Shown here one piece after another: positions 38,820 to 46,942 of a stretch of DNA of 64,000 bases. The notes under the pieces were generated by a model. It had not been told where the DNA came from and searched no databases. It was given only the letters and a program-made list of their open reading frames with translations. The position numbers and the translations under genes were made by a program. The stretch is taken from assembly GCA_024234505.1 (NCBI GenBank), contig JACKOD010000001.1, forward strand, positions 186,001 to 250,000, written 5' to 3'. Each line of letters starts with the position of its first letter. The stretch's first letter is position 1. Origin of the DNA: Hahellaceae bacterium. GTDB lineage: Bacteria > Pseudomonadota > Gammaproteobacteria > Pseudomonadales > Oleiphilaceae.

Positions 38820-39339
38820 TCGCCAGCTTAGCTATACAGACTGGCATTAATGCGGGCCAGCTTTATGGCTAGTAGCAACGAGACGCGGTTTCCCCCTCTT
38901 TGTCGAAACCGCCATCGCGATCCTTCTTTTTACAAAGGTATTACCCATCAGGATCAGGTTGGTGAACGCTATGGCGGTTCGTATTCCTGGTGGGCACCTG
39001 CGACTAGGTGCGTGCCGGCCGCGGGGTCTATGGCTACGGATATCAGTCAGGGATTCTCGAAGCAGATAGACATTGCGAGCAATGGTATGTCGGTGAGCGT
39101 CCTATCGCAGAGCTTTTGGATAGGGAGATCTAAGTGTTTACAGCTATTCCAGCGTGTCGCGCAGATTTTGGTCAAACCCCGCGACTGGATTCAAGGTGGG
39201 CAACTACATTGGAATTCTATTGGCAAAGCGCTCTTTTACTTCAAAAAGTTGTTCAAGGTGAATCGATCAAAACGTCGGCCGTGGTTTGTACAGAGGATGC
39301 CCTTCGCCACAGATTGATTGCGGCAAGCGTCAACCCTTC
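38820..39339. other. Intergenic stretch with possible gene remnants
   Basis: This 520-base stretch between the RTX gene and the solute-binding protein gene has no recognisable gene. An inverted repeat GCGGTTTC/GAAACCGC (38885-38912) with a T-rich stretch about 17 bases later could end RTX transcription. Short frames run up to a TAA at 39131-39133 and from a GTG at 39134 to 39343; they read like coding sequence broken by stops, but match nothing I know. No transposase was found. Confidence 0.5.
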
Positions 39340-40095
39340 CTAGTAATGTTGCATTTTGATTTGTTCAATTAGCCGATCATATTCTCCGGATGTTTTTAGC
39401 TCGCTTATCATCGTATCGAATTGATTAATAAAAGCCGGGTAAACGTGGGACTCTTTCGAGAGTAAGAGGGTGAATTCCATTTTGCCGTAGGTGAGCGGCA
39501 AAATTTCCAGTGAATCCGTGAGTCCGAGGGCTTTTGCGTGCATGCTCGTGACTTCTACCGGTTGAACCAGAAGGTCTGCCCGGGCATGGGAGATCATCAT
39601 CAGGCAATTGTCTACAGTAGGTACTTTGGTAAACTCTACTTGCAGCGATTCATAAAAATTTTTTGCCCAACCGTTGCCAATGATATCGCAGACTCGAAAG
39701 TCACGGAGTTGTGTGAGTTGATTTAAGTTGGGAATGCGATGCGATGTTTCCGAGTTGCGCAAAACTACAGGGCGCATTTCAATCGTATAAACTGTGTTGC
39801 TGGAACTGCCGCTGTACTCCAGGCGAGCGGGGGTGGGAACGGTGATAAACACATCAAACTGCCCTTGCTTGACGCTGGATTGGACGCGATTCCACGGCAG
39901 GCCGTAGTGGCTTATTTTGAGGTGCATGTGCTCAGCCAGCAATGCATTCATGAGCTTGACCAATATGCCGTCTACTTTGTTCCCTTCGCCAGACGAATAG
40001 GGTTGCCAATCCTGGTTGTAAGCGATGCTTAGTGTATCTGCCGTGCTTGATAGCGCGACCATACTGAATGCAATGGCTATGATCCATCGACTCAT
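39340..40095 (-). CDS. Periplasmic substrate-binding protein (SBP_bac_3-like)
   Basis: The 251-residue protein has a signal peptide (MSRWIIAIAFSMVALSSTA) and the pattern of the family 3 extracellular solute-binding fold: LSIAYNQDWQPYS near the start, GILVKLMNALLAE, GLPWNRVQSSVKQGQFDVFI, and a second lobe with RADLLVQPVE. Family members bind amino acids or act as orphan sensors. No ABC permease or ATPase gene accompanies it, so the ligand and partner are unknown. It is transcribed towards the RTX gene. Confidence 0.75.
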   Translation of the reverse strand: MSRWIIAIAFSMVALSSTADTLSIAYNQDWQPYSSGEGNKVDGILVKLMNALLAEHMHLKISHYGLPWNRVQSSVKQGQFDVFITVPTPARLEYSGSSSNTVYTIEMRPVVLRNSETSHRIPNLNQLTQLRDFRVCDIIGNGWAKNFYESLQVEFTKVPTVDNCLMMISHARADLLVQPVEVTSMHAKALGLTDSLEILPLTYGKMEFTLLLSKESHVYPAFINQFDTMISELKTSGEYDRLIEQIKMQHY

Positions 40096-40165
40096 GTCTT
40101 GTCTCGTTTAAAAAACAACCAGCTTTTAATATAGCGTACTTTTATTTTCTACTGGTACAAAGCGA

Positions 40166-40873
40166 TTATTTTTTTACACTTTTAAGTTCAATCTGATACT
40201 CCTCTCCGTCGGCCTCTTCATGCTCTAACTTTACGAGCGTAAAATCGAGCTGTGAGGCATACCAGAGCGTTGTCTTTCGTTTGCTTTGAGGTGGACGCAG
40301 GCGCTCCACAATCACGGTCTCGAGTTTTCCGTAGCGAGTGTCCAGCTGCTCTTGCCCTACAACCTTGAATTGATAAAGTTTGAGAAGTCCGCCATCTGCA
40401 ATTCGATAGTTTATGTCTGTTTTTCCTGCAGCCAAATCAAGCCTGAGCTGGAGTTGATAGCTGAGCTTGTCCAGTGTTCCGTCGGGTATTTTCATTAGCC
40501 AGGGTCGATCCTCGACGTCATTTCTGACGCGTTGATGGTTCCACTGAAAATCCACCGTCGCTTCGCGAAAGGAGATCAGCCAGCCGGACTGGCGAAAATG
40601 GTATTTGTCTGGTTTGATGATTTGGCCGGGTTGCCAGGTAAAGGTTACAGATTCTTCAATATCAACGAAAAAACCATCAATTTTAAATTCGTATTTCCAG
40701 TGATGGTCGTCGAGTCGGGTCAGTTGGCTGTATCCCTTGCCAGCGATAGGGAGGCCGGTTCGATAGCGGGCATAATATTCACAGCGCTCCGGTGTCAGTT
40801 CAAGCGCCAGAGAGGGTAGGCCGATGCACCAAATCAGCACTATAAAACTCAGCTTCTTGAGGTGATGCGTCAT
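40166..40873 (-). CDS. DUF3108 domain protein, exported
   Basis: The 235-residue protein is read from the ATG at 40873 (MTHHLKKLSFIVL), which gives a proper signal peptide ending near SLALE; the longer in-frame version starts with a non-signal-like stretch. The mature part is beta-rich and follows the DUF3108 plan: YYARYRTGLPIAGKGYSQL, WKYEFKIDGFFVDIEESVTF, a middle PDGTLDKLSYQLQLRLDL, and a C-terminal RKTTLWYASQLDFTLVKLEHEE. Function unknown, envelope location inferred. Its place downstream of purM-purN is conserved in related bacteria. Confidence 0.8.
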   Translation of the reverse strand: MTHHLKKLSFIVLIWCIGLPSLALELTPERCEYYARYRTGLPIAGKGYSQLTRLDDHHWKYEFKIDGFFVDIEESVTFTWQPGQIIKPDKYHFRQSGWLISFREATVDFQWNHQRVRNDVEDRPWLMKIPDGTLDKLSYQLQLRLDLAAGKTDINYRIADGGLLKLYQFKVVGQEQLDTRYGKLETVIVERLRPPQSKRKTTLWYASQLDFTLVKLEHEEADGEEYQIELKSVKK

Positions 40874-41088
40874 GCGTGGGGCGCACCTATGCACATTAAT
40901 GGAGGTAGTGTGCAAAGTTATAGTGCGGCAGCGGGGATGGCAAGCCTTTACCGCCATTTAAGTAATTAATTAAAAATTTTCCGGTATTTTAGCGGTACAT
41001 TTTGCTATTGAATTAACGTACCGTGGTATGCCCCGAGTACGGAAAAAATAGCATCGGAAAAAGTACCGGAAAGTTTAGTCGCAGCCGC

Positions 41089-41754
41089 TTAGTGGCGGTC
41101 TTCGTTATTCCATTGAGTCCCGCTCTTGGGGAGTATCTGGTCGTCAAGATGCACGACACCATCCGTAAGCTTTGCTTTACCTGTGAGACACCACTGAATG
41201 GCGGCAGGATAAATCTCATGCTCCTTTTCGAGTACTTTGGAAGCAAGTGTAAGGGCGGTGTCATTCTTATTGACTACTACACTTGCCTGAAGTATCGCCG
41301 GCCCGCCATCCAGTTCTTCTGTCACAAAATGAACGGTCGCTCCGTGATAAGATTCACCGGCATCCAGTGCGCGTTGGTGGGTATTCAGACCCGCGTACTT
41401 GGGAAGCAACGAAGGGTGAATATTGAGTAGCTTGCCTTGATAATGTCGTACAAAACCGGGTGTTAAAATGCGCATAAACCCGGCGAGAATCACCATGGCA
41501 GGCTCGAACGCGTCGATGACCTGCATAAGCTCGGCATCAAACGAATCTCTGTCTGCAAACTGCCGGTGGTCGACGCAACGTACTGCAGCTCCTGCAGTAC
41601 GTCCGCGTTCCAGTCCAAACGCATCCTGTTTGTTTGATATAACGGCTGCCAGTTCGGCATGCAAGCGCCCGTCTGCAATGGCATCAATGATAGCTTGCAG
41701 ATTGGTGCCGCCGCCCGAGATCAATACAACCAGTTTGGGTTTAGTGAGGCTCAT
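41089..41754 (-). CDS. purN: Phosphoribosylglycinamide formyltransferase
   Basis: The 221-residue enzyme performs the third step of purine synthesis with 10-formyl-tetrahydrofolate. VLISGGGTNLQAIIDAI binds the substrate phosphate. The catalytic core LLNIHPSLLPKYAGLNTHQRAL contains the conserved Asn and His, and TEELDGGPAILQ contains the Asp. It overlaps purM by four bases. Confidence 0.96.
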   Translation of the reverse strand: MSLTKPKLVVLISGGGTNLQAIIDAIADGRLHAELAAVISNKQDAFGLERGRTAGAAVRCVDHRQFADRDSFDAELMQVIDAFEPAMVILAGFMRILTPGFVRHYQGKLLNIHPSLLPKYAGLNTHQRALDAGESYHGATVHFVTEELDGGPAILQASVVVNKNDTALTLASKVLEKEHEIYPAAIQWCLTGKAKLTDGVVHLDDQILPKSGTQWNNEDRH

Positions 41755-42806
41755 TCAGCACTCAGTCCCTGCAGTTCAACCTGTTCTTCGTCCGCATCCG
41801 CATGTGCGATGTGGCCAATAATCCAGGGAGATTCGCCTGCAGCCTGTAGTAACGCCAGTGCATCTTCCGCTTTGTCTGCGGGGACGCAAATGACCATGCC
41901 TACACCGCAGTTCAGTGTGCGGTACATTTCGCGTGTCTGTACATTGCCTTTTTCCTGTAGCCACTGGAATACGCCCGGCATCGTCCAGGAGTTCAGGTTG
42001 ATGACGGCCTTGGCATCATCGGGCAATACTCTGGGGATATTTTCTAGTAAACCACCGCCAGTGATGTGTGCAAGCGCACGAACTTCACTATTGCGAATCA
42101 GCTCAAGCAATGGCTTAACGTAAATTCGGGTCGGCTCCATAAGGGCATCACCCAGTGATTTTCCATCTACGATCTCATCAAGACGGGCACCACTGACTTC
42201 GAGAATCTTACGAATGAGGGAGTATCCATTCGAGTGCGGACCTGATGAAGGCAGGGCGATGATCGTGTCTCCCACGGTGACTTTGCTGCCGTCGATTATC
42301 TCGGACTTTTCAACAATGCCGACACAAAAACCGGCAAGGTCGTAATCTTCGCCTTCATACATACCGGGCATTTCAGCGGTTTCTCCACCCACCAGTGAGC
42401 AGCCGGCCATTTCGCATCCTTTCCCTATGCCGTCCACCACATTGGTTGCAACATCAACATTCAGTTTTCCCGTGGCATAGTAGTCCAGGAAGAAAAGAGG
42501 CTCTGCTCCACCCACGACTAAATCGTTCACGCACATGGCGACCAGATCAATACCGATGGTGTCGTGCTTGCCCAGATCCATGGCCAAACGTAGTTTGGTG
42601 CCAACACCGTCGGTACCGGAAACCAGAACAGGTTGTTTGTAGCCTTCTGGAAGTTCGAACAGGGCACCAAAACCTCCCAGGCCGGTCAGTACTTCCCGGC
42701 GGCGTGTGCGCGCGGCAACACCTTTAATGCGTTCAACCAAAGCGTTACCGGCATCAATATCGACTCCGGCATCTTTGTAACTGATGGATTGCGGCTTGTT
42801 TGTCAT
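41751..42806 (-). CDS. purM: Phosphoribosylformylglycinamidine cyclo-ligase
   Basis: The 351-residue AIR synthetase starts SYKDAGVDIDAGNALVERIK. It has the ATP-binding landmarks VSGTDGVGTKLRLA and DLVAMCVNDLVVGGAEPLFFLDY, then GGETAEMPGMY and HITGGGLLENIPRVLP. Length and motifs are standard. The gene is divergent from the DUF2066 gene, and the 177-base gap must hold both promoters. Confidence 0.97.
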   Translation of the reverse strand: MTNKPQSISYKDAGVDIDAGNALVERIKGVAARTRRREVLTGLGGFGALFELPEGYKQPVLVSGTDGVGTKLRLAMDLGKHDTIGIDLVAMCVNDLVVGGAEPLFFLDYYATGKLNVDVATNVVDGIGKGCEMAGCSLVGGETAEMPGMYEGEDYDLAGFCVGIVEKSEIIDGSKVTVGDTIIALPSSGPHSNGYSLIRKILEVSGARLDEIVDGKSLGDALMEPTRIYVKPLLELIRNSEVRALAHITGGGLLENIPRVLPDDAKAVINLNSWTMPGVFQWLQEKGNVQTREMYRTLNCGVGMVICVPADKAEDALALLQAAGESPWIIGHIAHADADEEQVELQGLSAE

Positions 42807-42983
42807 GGATGGTCTCGAACCTGATGGTGGAAAAGGGCGCTATTTTAACAGCAGTAGGGCGAACATCCAAATACCTGCACTGGTCAGTTCTGCCATGCGT
42901 TGTCCCCGGCGTAGGAACAGAAACATTATTGTTGTATTCTATCGCCAACTTTTAGTCTGCCAGCGAGCAAGGTGTGTTGCAGC

Positions 42984-44093
42984 ATGAGATTGATAAATGT
43001 GGCCGTGTTAGGTCTCGTCTGTTTGGTTGGTTGGCTCGGGTCAGGAAAGACCCAGGCCGTTCCCGTGCAAGGCCTATATAAAGGTACTGTGGTTGTTAGC
43101 GATCAAGAGTCGGAAGCACGGTTACAGGCTTTTAGAAGCGCGTTGAAACAAGTGTTGGTTAAAGTGGGGGGCACGTCGGCGGTGCTGTCTAATGAAGTGA
43201 TATCGCAGAATATTGAGCAGGCCGAGCGCTACGTTGAGCGATATAGTTACACGACTTCAAGCGCAGAACCGGTTTCCTATACCGCTATTGAAGTTGATTT
43301 TGCTCCTAGCGCAGTAAATCAGCTTTTGAAAAGCGCCGATGCGCCAATCTGGGGGCTTAATCGGCCGGCGTTGATGTTTTGGCTGGGAGTTCAGTCTACA
43401 TCGGGACGATATATCGTGTCCTCCGGGTCGTCGGATGATTTGGTGCTGGGGGCATTGGCCGCTTCGGCGGGCGAACGGGGTTTACCCGTCTACTTGCCCA
43501 GCATGGATTTACAGGATCAGTCTGCGGTGAGCGAGTCTGATATCTGGGGATTGTTTGCTGACCCGTTGATGGCGGCTTCAGCTCGCTACAATGCCGATGC
43601 GGTTGCCATGGCCCGGGTGAGTGAGACGGCGGGTGGGGGCGTAACTGCAGCGTGGTTATTGAAACTGCGCGATACTCAATTGCAGGGTAAAATTGAGGCA
43701 TCAGGGCGAGCACAAGCCATTAAAATGCTGGTTGACCAGTTTACCGATTTGCTTGCTGAGCGTTATGCAGTGAAACAGAGCGGGCAGGCACTGGCTCCAC
43801 TGGAGGTTGAAATTTCGGATATCAATACCTTTAGATCCTATGCTGAGGTGTCGCGATATCTTACGTCACTGGCCCCTGTAAAGTCGGTGGTGCCGCTAAA
43901 AATTCAGGGCGATATCGTGCGTTTTAAACTGGGAATGGAAGGGAGTCCCGATCTGCTGCAGGAGTATGTTGCGCTGGATGCCTGGTTACAGAGCCGTCCG
44001 GGGTTTGTTTCTGGTGATGACAACGCTGACTCGCGAATTTATTTCAGATGGACGCCGGGTGTGGCTATTGAAAACGAGCAGGGTGCCCACTGA
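42984..44093 (+). CDS. DUF2066 domain protein, exported
   Basis: About 369 residues from the ATG at 42984; a GTG at 42972 is an alternative. An N-terminal signal peptide (hydrophobic residues about 3-20) precedes VPVQGLYKGTVVVSDQESEARLQAFRSALKQVLVKVGG, the typical DUF2066 opening. The middle has LMFWLGVQ and the end has RYLTSLAPVKSVVPLKIQGD. The molecular role is unknown. It lies upstream of a CDP-alcohol phosphatidyltransferase and hda, as in Pseudomonas-type genomes. Confidence 0.85.
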   Translation: MRLINVAVLGLVCLVGWLGSGKTQAVPVQGLYKGTVVVSDQESEARLQAFRSALKQVLVKVGGTSAVLSNEVISQNIEQAERYVERYSYTTSSAEPVSYTAIEVDFAPSAVNQLLKSADAPIWGLNRPALMFWLGVQSTSGRYIVSSGSSDDLVLGALAASAGERGLPVYLPSMDLQDQSAVSESDIWGLFADPLMAASARYNADAVAMARVSETAGGGVTAAWLLKLRDTQLQGKIEASGRAQAIKMLVDQFTDLLAERYAVKQSGQALAPLEVEISDINTFRSYAEVSRYLTSLAPVKSVVPLKIQGDIVRFKLGMEGSPDLLQEYVALDAWLQSRPGFVSGDDNADSRIYFRWTPGVAIENEQGAH

Positions 44094-44118
44094 GTTTTAA
44101 GGAGTCTAAGAGGTAAGC

Positions 44119-44682
44119 ATGGTTATTGCCTGGCGACAGATACCTAATTTACTGACCTTCATTCGTATCTTGCTGATAGTGCCATTTGCGATCAGCCTGT
44201 ATGTAGAAGCTTATCGTCAGGCATTATTGTTGTTTTTCGTTGCAGGTTTGTCGGATGGTGTGGATGGCTTCCTGGCGAGAAAGTTCAACTGGCAGACGCG
44301 ATTTGGTGCGATTGCAGACCCGTTGGCAGATAAGTTGTTACTGGTCACTGCCTACGTCATGCTTTGTGTCATTCAGGTGCTCCCCTGGTGGCTGAGCATC
44401 CTGATTATCAGCAGGGATCTGTTGATTGTCGGTGGCGGGCTGGCATACCACTATATGATTGGTCCATATGAGATGCGCCCCTCCTGGCTCGGTAAGCTGA
44501 ATACGCTGCTTCAGATTACCTATGTCTTACTGGTGATTATCGAAATGGCCGGGTTGGTTGATATGGCTCGCTGGATCGATCCGGGCTTGTGGCTTGTGAC
44601 AGGAGTCTGTGTGTTAAGTGGTGGGCATTATCTGATTATCTGGGGCCGTCGGGGATGGCAGCAGTGGCGCGATCAGCACTAG
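44119..44682 (+). CDS. CDP-alcohol phosphatidyltransferase family protein (PgsA-like)
   Basis: The 187-residue membrane enzyme has the complete CDP-alcohol transferase signature: D46, D49, G50, A53, R54, G63, D67 and D71 (SDGVDGFLAR ... FGAIADPLADK). About five membrane helices are visible. It joins a CDP-activated lipid to an alcohol; glycerol-3-phosphate (PgsA-like) or an unusual acceptor are both possible. An RBS (AAGGAG) lies about 14 bases before the start. Confidence 0.88.
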   Translation: MVIAWRQIPNLLTFIRILLIVPFAISLYVEAYRQALLLFFVAGLSDGVDGFLARKFNWQTRFGAIADPLADKLLLVTAYVMLCVIQVLPWWLSILIISRDLLIVGGGLAYHYMIGPYEMRPSWLGKLNTLLQITYVLLVIIEMAGLVDMARWIDPGLWLVTGVCVLSGGHYLIIWGRRGWQQWRDQH

Positions 44683-44723
44683 ATTATGCTCTAACTTGAT
44701 GAAATTAATTAATATATTTAAGT

Positions 44724-45452
44724 ATGGGCAGGCGACTGGTGGACAATAAACCGCATGACAATGACGTTCAGCAGCTGGCTCTGCCATTACGTCTTATGGC
44801 GGGAGCCTCTTTCGATAATTTTTTCGGAGAAAGCAATCGAAAGCCTGTAGCGATTCTTGAGCAAATGCTGACGCAGCGTCGGGATTTTTTTTCCTATGTG
44901 TATGGCCCCGAGGGCACCGGGAAAACACATTTGTTATGCGCAGCCTGCCAGTTTTCCGGATCGGGGTTGCGGGTAATATATCTCCCGTTGCGCGATGTTA
45001 CCGGGAATCTCGCGGACTGCTTGCAGGGGGTGGAAGATTTTGATCTCGTCTGTATTGACGATATCGATAAGGTGGCAGGCCATCGCGATCACGAAGTAGC
45101 ACTATTCAACCTTTATAATCGACTCAAAGATGCCGGTCATCAACTGATCGTCAGCGCTCAAGTGCCTCCTGCGGCCTTGAGAGTGGTGATGCCGGATTTG
45201 TTGTCCCGATTGAGCTGGGGGGTGGTATTACCGTTGAAGGAACTGGATGATCAGGAGAAGTCTGAGGCGCTGAAAAGGCGTGCTGCAGAAACGGGGGTTG
45301 AGCTGGCGGATGAGGTGATCAGTTTTATCATGCGGCGAAGTAATCGGACGCTGCATGAGCTATTTGATTTATTTGAACGTCTGGATGAAGCGGCCTATAA
45401 GGCTCAGCGACGAATTACAGTGCCCTTTGTCAAAGAAATACTGGGCTGGTAA
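44724..45452 (+). CDS. hda: DnaA regulatory inactivator Hda
   Basis: The 242-residue AAA+ protein resembles the DnaA ATPase domain without the DNA-binding domain. QLALPL at residues 17-22 is the sliding-clamp-binding motif, Walker A is GPEGTGKT at 61-68, and CIDDIDKV is Walker B. With the clamp it converts DnaA-ATP to DnaA-ADP after initiation. In relatives the clamp motif is closer to the N terminus, and the upstream ATG lacks a ribosome site, so the GTG at 44739 may be the true start. Confidence 0.92.
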   Translation: MGRRLVDNKPHDNDVQQLALPLRLMAGASFDNFFGESNRKPVAILEQMLTQRRDFFSYVYGPEGTGKTHLLCAACQFSGSGLRVIYLPLRDVTGNLADCLQGVEDFDLVCIDDIDKVAGHRDHEVALFNLYNRLKDAGHQLIVSAQVPPAALRVVMPDLLSRLSWGVVLPLKELDDQEKSEALKRRAAETGVELADEVISFIMRRSNRTLHELFDLFERLDEAAYKAQRRITVPFVKEILGW

Positions 45453-45549
45453 TGCTTTCCGGAATCGAGACGTCTAGACCATACTAAATCTTATAATTAT
45501 TAAACATCTGTAGTTATTTAAGTAAGCGGGTATAAAAAGAAGAGGGGTT

Positions 45550-46344
45550 ATGAAACGAGTTATATTCAATCAAAAAGGCGGGGTAGGGAAATCCAGCATT
45601 ACATGTAATTTGGCGGCCATCAGCGCGGTAGAGGGGAAGCGAACCCTGGTGGTGGATCTCGATCCACAAGGCAACTCCAGCCATTATTTAATGGGTAAGC
45701 CGACGACCGGGATGAAAGATACGGTTGCTGATTTTTTTGAACAATCGGTGGCTTTCAATATATTCAATAAGCGTCCTGAAGATTTTGTCCATGCTACACC
45801 TTTTAACGGTCTGTACGTGATGCCTTCCAGCCCCGAGCTGGACTTTCTGGAGCGCAAGCTGGAATCCAAGCACAAGATATACAAGTTGCGAGAGGGCTTG
45901 AACAAGCTCTCGGAAGCTTTCGATTGTATTTATATCGATACGGCTCCGGCACTGAACTTTTATACGCGTTCAGCACTAATCGCCTCGGATCGCTGCTTGA
46001 TTCCTTTTGATTGCGACAACTTTTCACGACAGGCGCTATATTCGATATTGGGTGAAATACAGGAGTTGCAGCAGGATCACAATGAGGGCTTGTCCATTGA
46101 AGGGATTATCGCCAACCAATTCCAGCCGCGAGCTAGCTTACCTAAGCAGTTAATACAGGAAATGCTGGACGAAGGCTTGCCTGTTTTGCCCGTGCACCTG
46201 GTTTCGTCTATCAAAATGAAAGAGTCCCATCAGGTCAATCAGCCGCTGATTCATTTTGCGCCAAAGCATAATCTGACGCTGCAATTTGTTGATCTCTACA
46301 AGGTGTTGCAGGGTGAGGAAATCGCGCAACCTGCGTTATCTTGA
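45550..46344 (+). CDS. ParA-family ATPase (orphan)
   Basis: The 264-residue protein carries the deviant Walker A KGGVGKSS at residues 9-16, VVDLDPQGNSSHYL, and CIYIDTAPALNFYTRSAL as the Walker B region. These mark the ParA/Soj/MinD-like family of dynamic positioning ATPases. No parB or parS candidate is adjacent, so it is an orphan; positioning of a protein cargo rather than chromosome segregation is possible. It follows hda with a gap of 97 bases and ends convergently with thpR. Confidence 0.85.
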   Translation: MKRVIFNQKGGVGKSSITCNLAAISAVEGKRTLVVDLDPQGNSSHYLMGKPTTGMKDTVADFFEQSVAFNIFNKRPEDFVHATPFNGLYVMPSSPELDFLERKLESKHKIYKLREGLNKLSEAFDCIYIDTAPALNFYTRSALIASDRCLIPFDCDNFSRQALYSILGEIQELQQDHNEGLSIEGIIANQFQPRASLPKQLIQEMLDEGLPVLPVHLVSSIKMKESHQVNQPLIHFAPKHNLTLQFVDLYKVLQGEEIAQPALS

Positions 46345-46372
46345 GCTATGACGTCGCTTATCCTTCTCGTCG

Positions 46373-46930
46373 TCAGAATGATACGGCTGAAGGGTAAGTT
46401 GTCACGGGGATGTAAGTCGTTCCTGACTTGGTTTGATGGCTATGGAAAAGTGTCAAAGGCCCCGCATTAAAATATAAATCTGCAGGAAGTGTAGGTAACC
46501 GGTTTGCGCCATCGTCAGGCCATCGTTTGTCGGGGCGGGCCAGCGTGATGTGTGGTCGGTAGGCATGTGTATTTGTATTCAGGCTGAGTGCACTTAGTTT
46601 CGATGCCACCACCTCGTAGAGCATTGTGAGCGCTGCGCAATGTTCAAGCTTGGCGACGTAGAACGGCCCGGTCTCGTGTGAAGGAAATGCGCCCATGCTT
46701 ATAATTTTGAGCAGTGGGAGTGGAGGTATATCGCCTTTGAGTCGCAGGTCGTGGTCGAGTTGGGCTTGCTGGATTTCATTAATGTTTCCGAGAAAGCAGA
46801 GTGTCAGGTGCAGATTTTCACTCGGAGACCAGCGCATTTTGTTTGGGTGGTCGGTGTTAAGGTTTTGCATTATTTCCAGCAAAATGCGTCTTGTTTCTGC
46901 GGGAATGGAGAACCCTATAAAGCTGCGCAT
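46373..46930 (-). CDS. thpR: RNA 2',3'-cyclic phosphodiesterase (2H family)
   Basis: The 185-residue protein opens MRSFIGFSIP and contains both HxTx catalytic motifs, HLTL near residue 41 and HITL near residue 129. This defines the 2H phosphoesterase/LigT-ThpR family, which opens 2',3'-cyclic phosphates at RNA ends. It lies just downstream of the GGDEF/EAL gene on the same strand, 12 bases apart. Confidence 0.9.
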   Translation of the reverse strand: MRSFIGFSIPAETRRILLEIMQNLNTDHPNKMRWSPSENLHLTLCFLGNINEIQQAQLDHDLRLKGDIPPLPLLKIISMGAFPSHETGPFYVAKLEHCAALTMLYEVVASKLSALSLNTNTHAYRPHITLARPDKRWPDDGANRLPTLPADLYFNAGPLTLFHSHQTKSGTTYIPVTTYPSAVSF

Positions 46931-46942
46931 GATCAGGTGATG

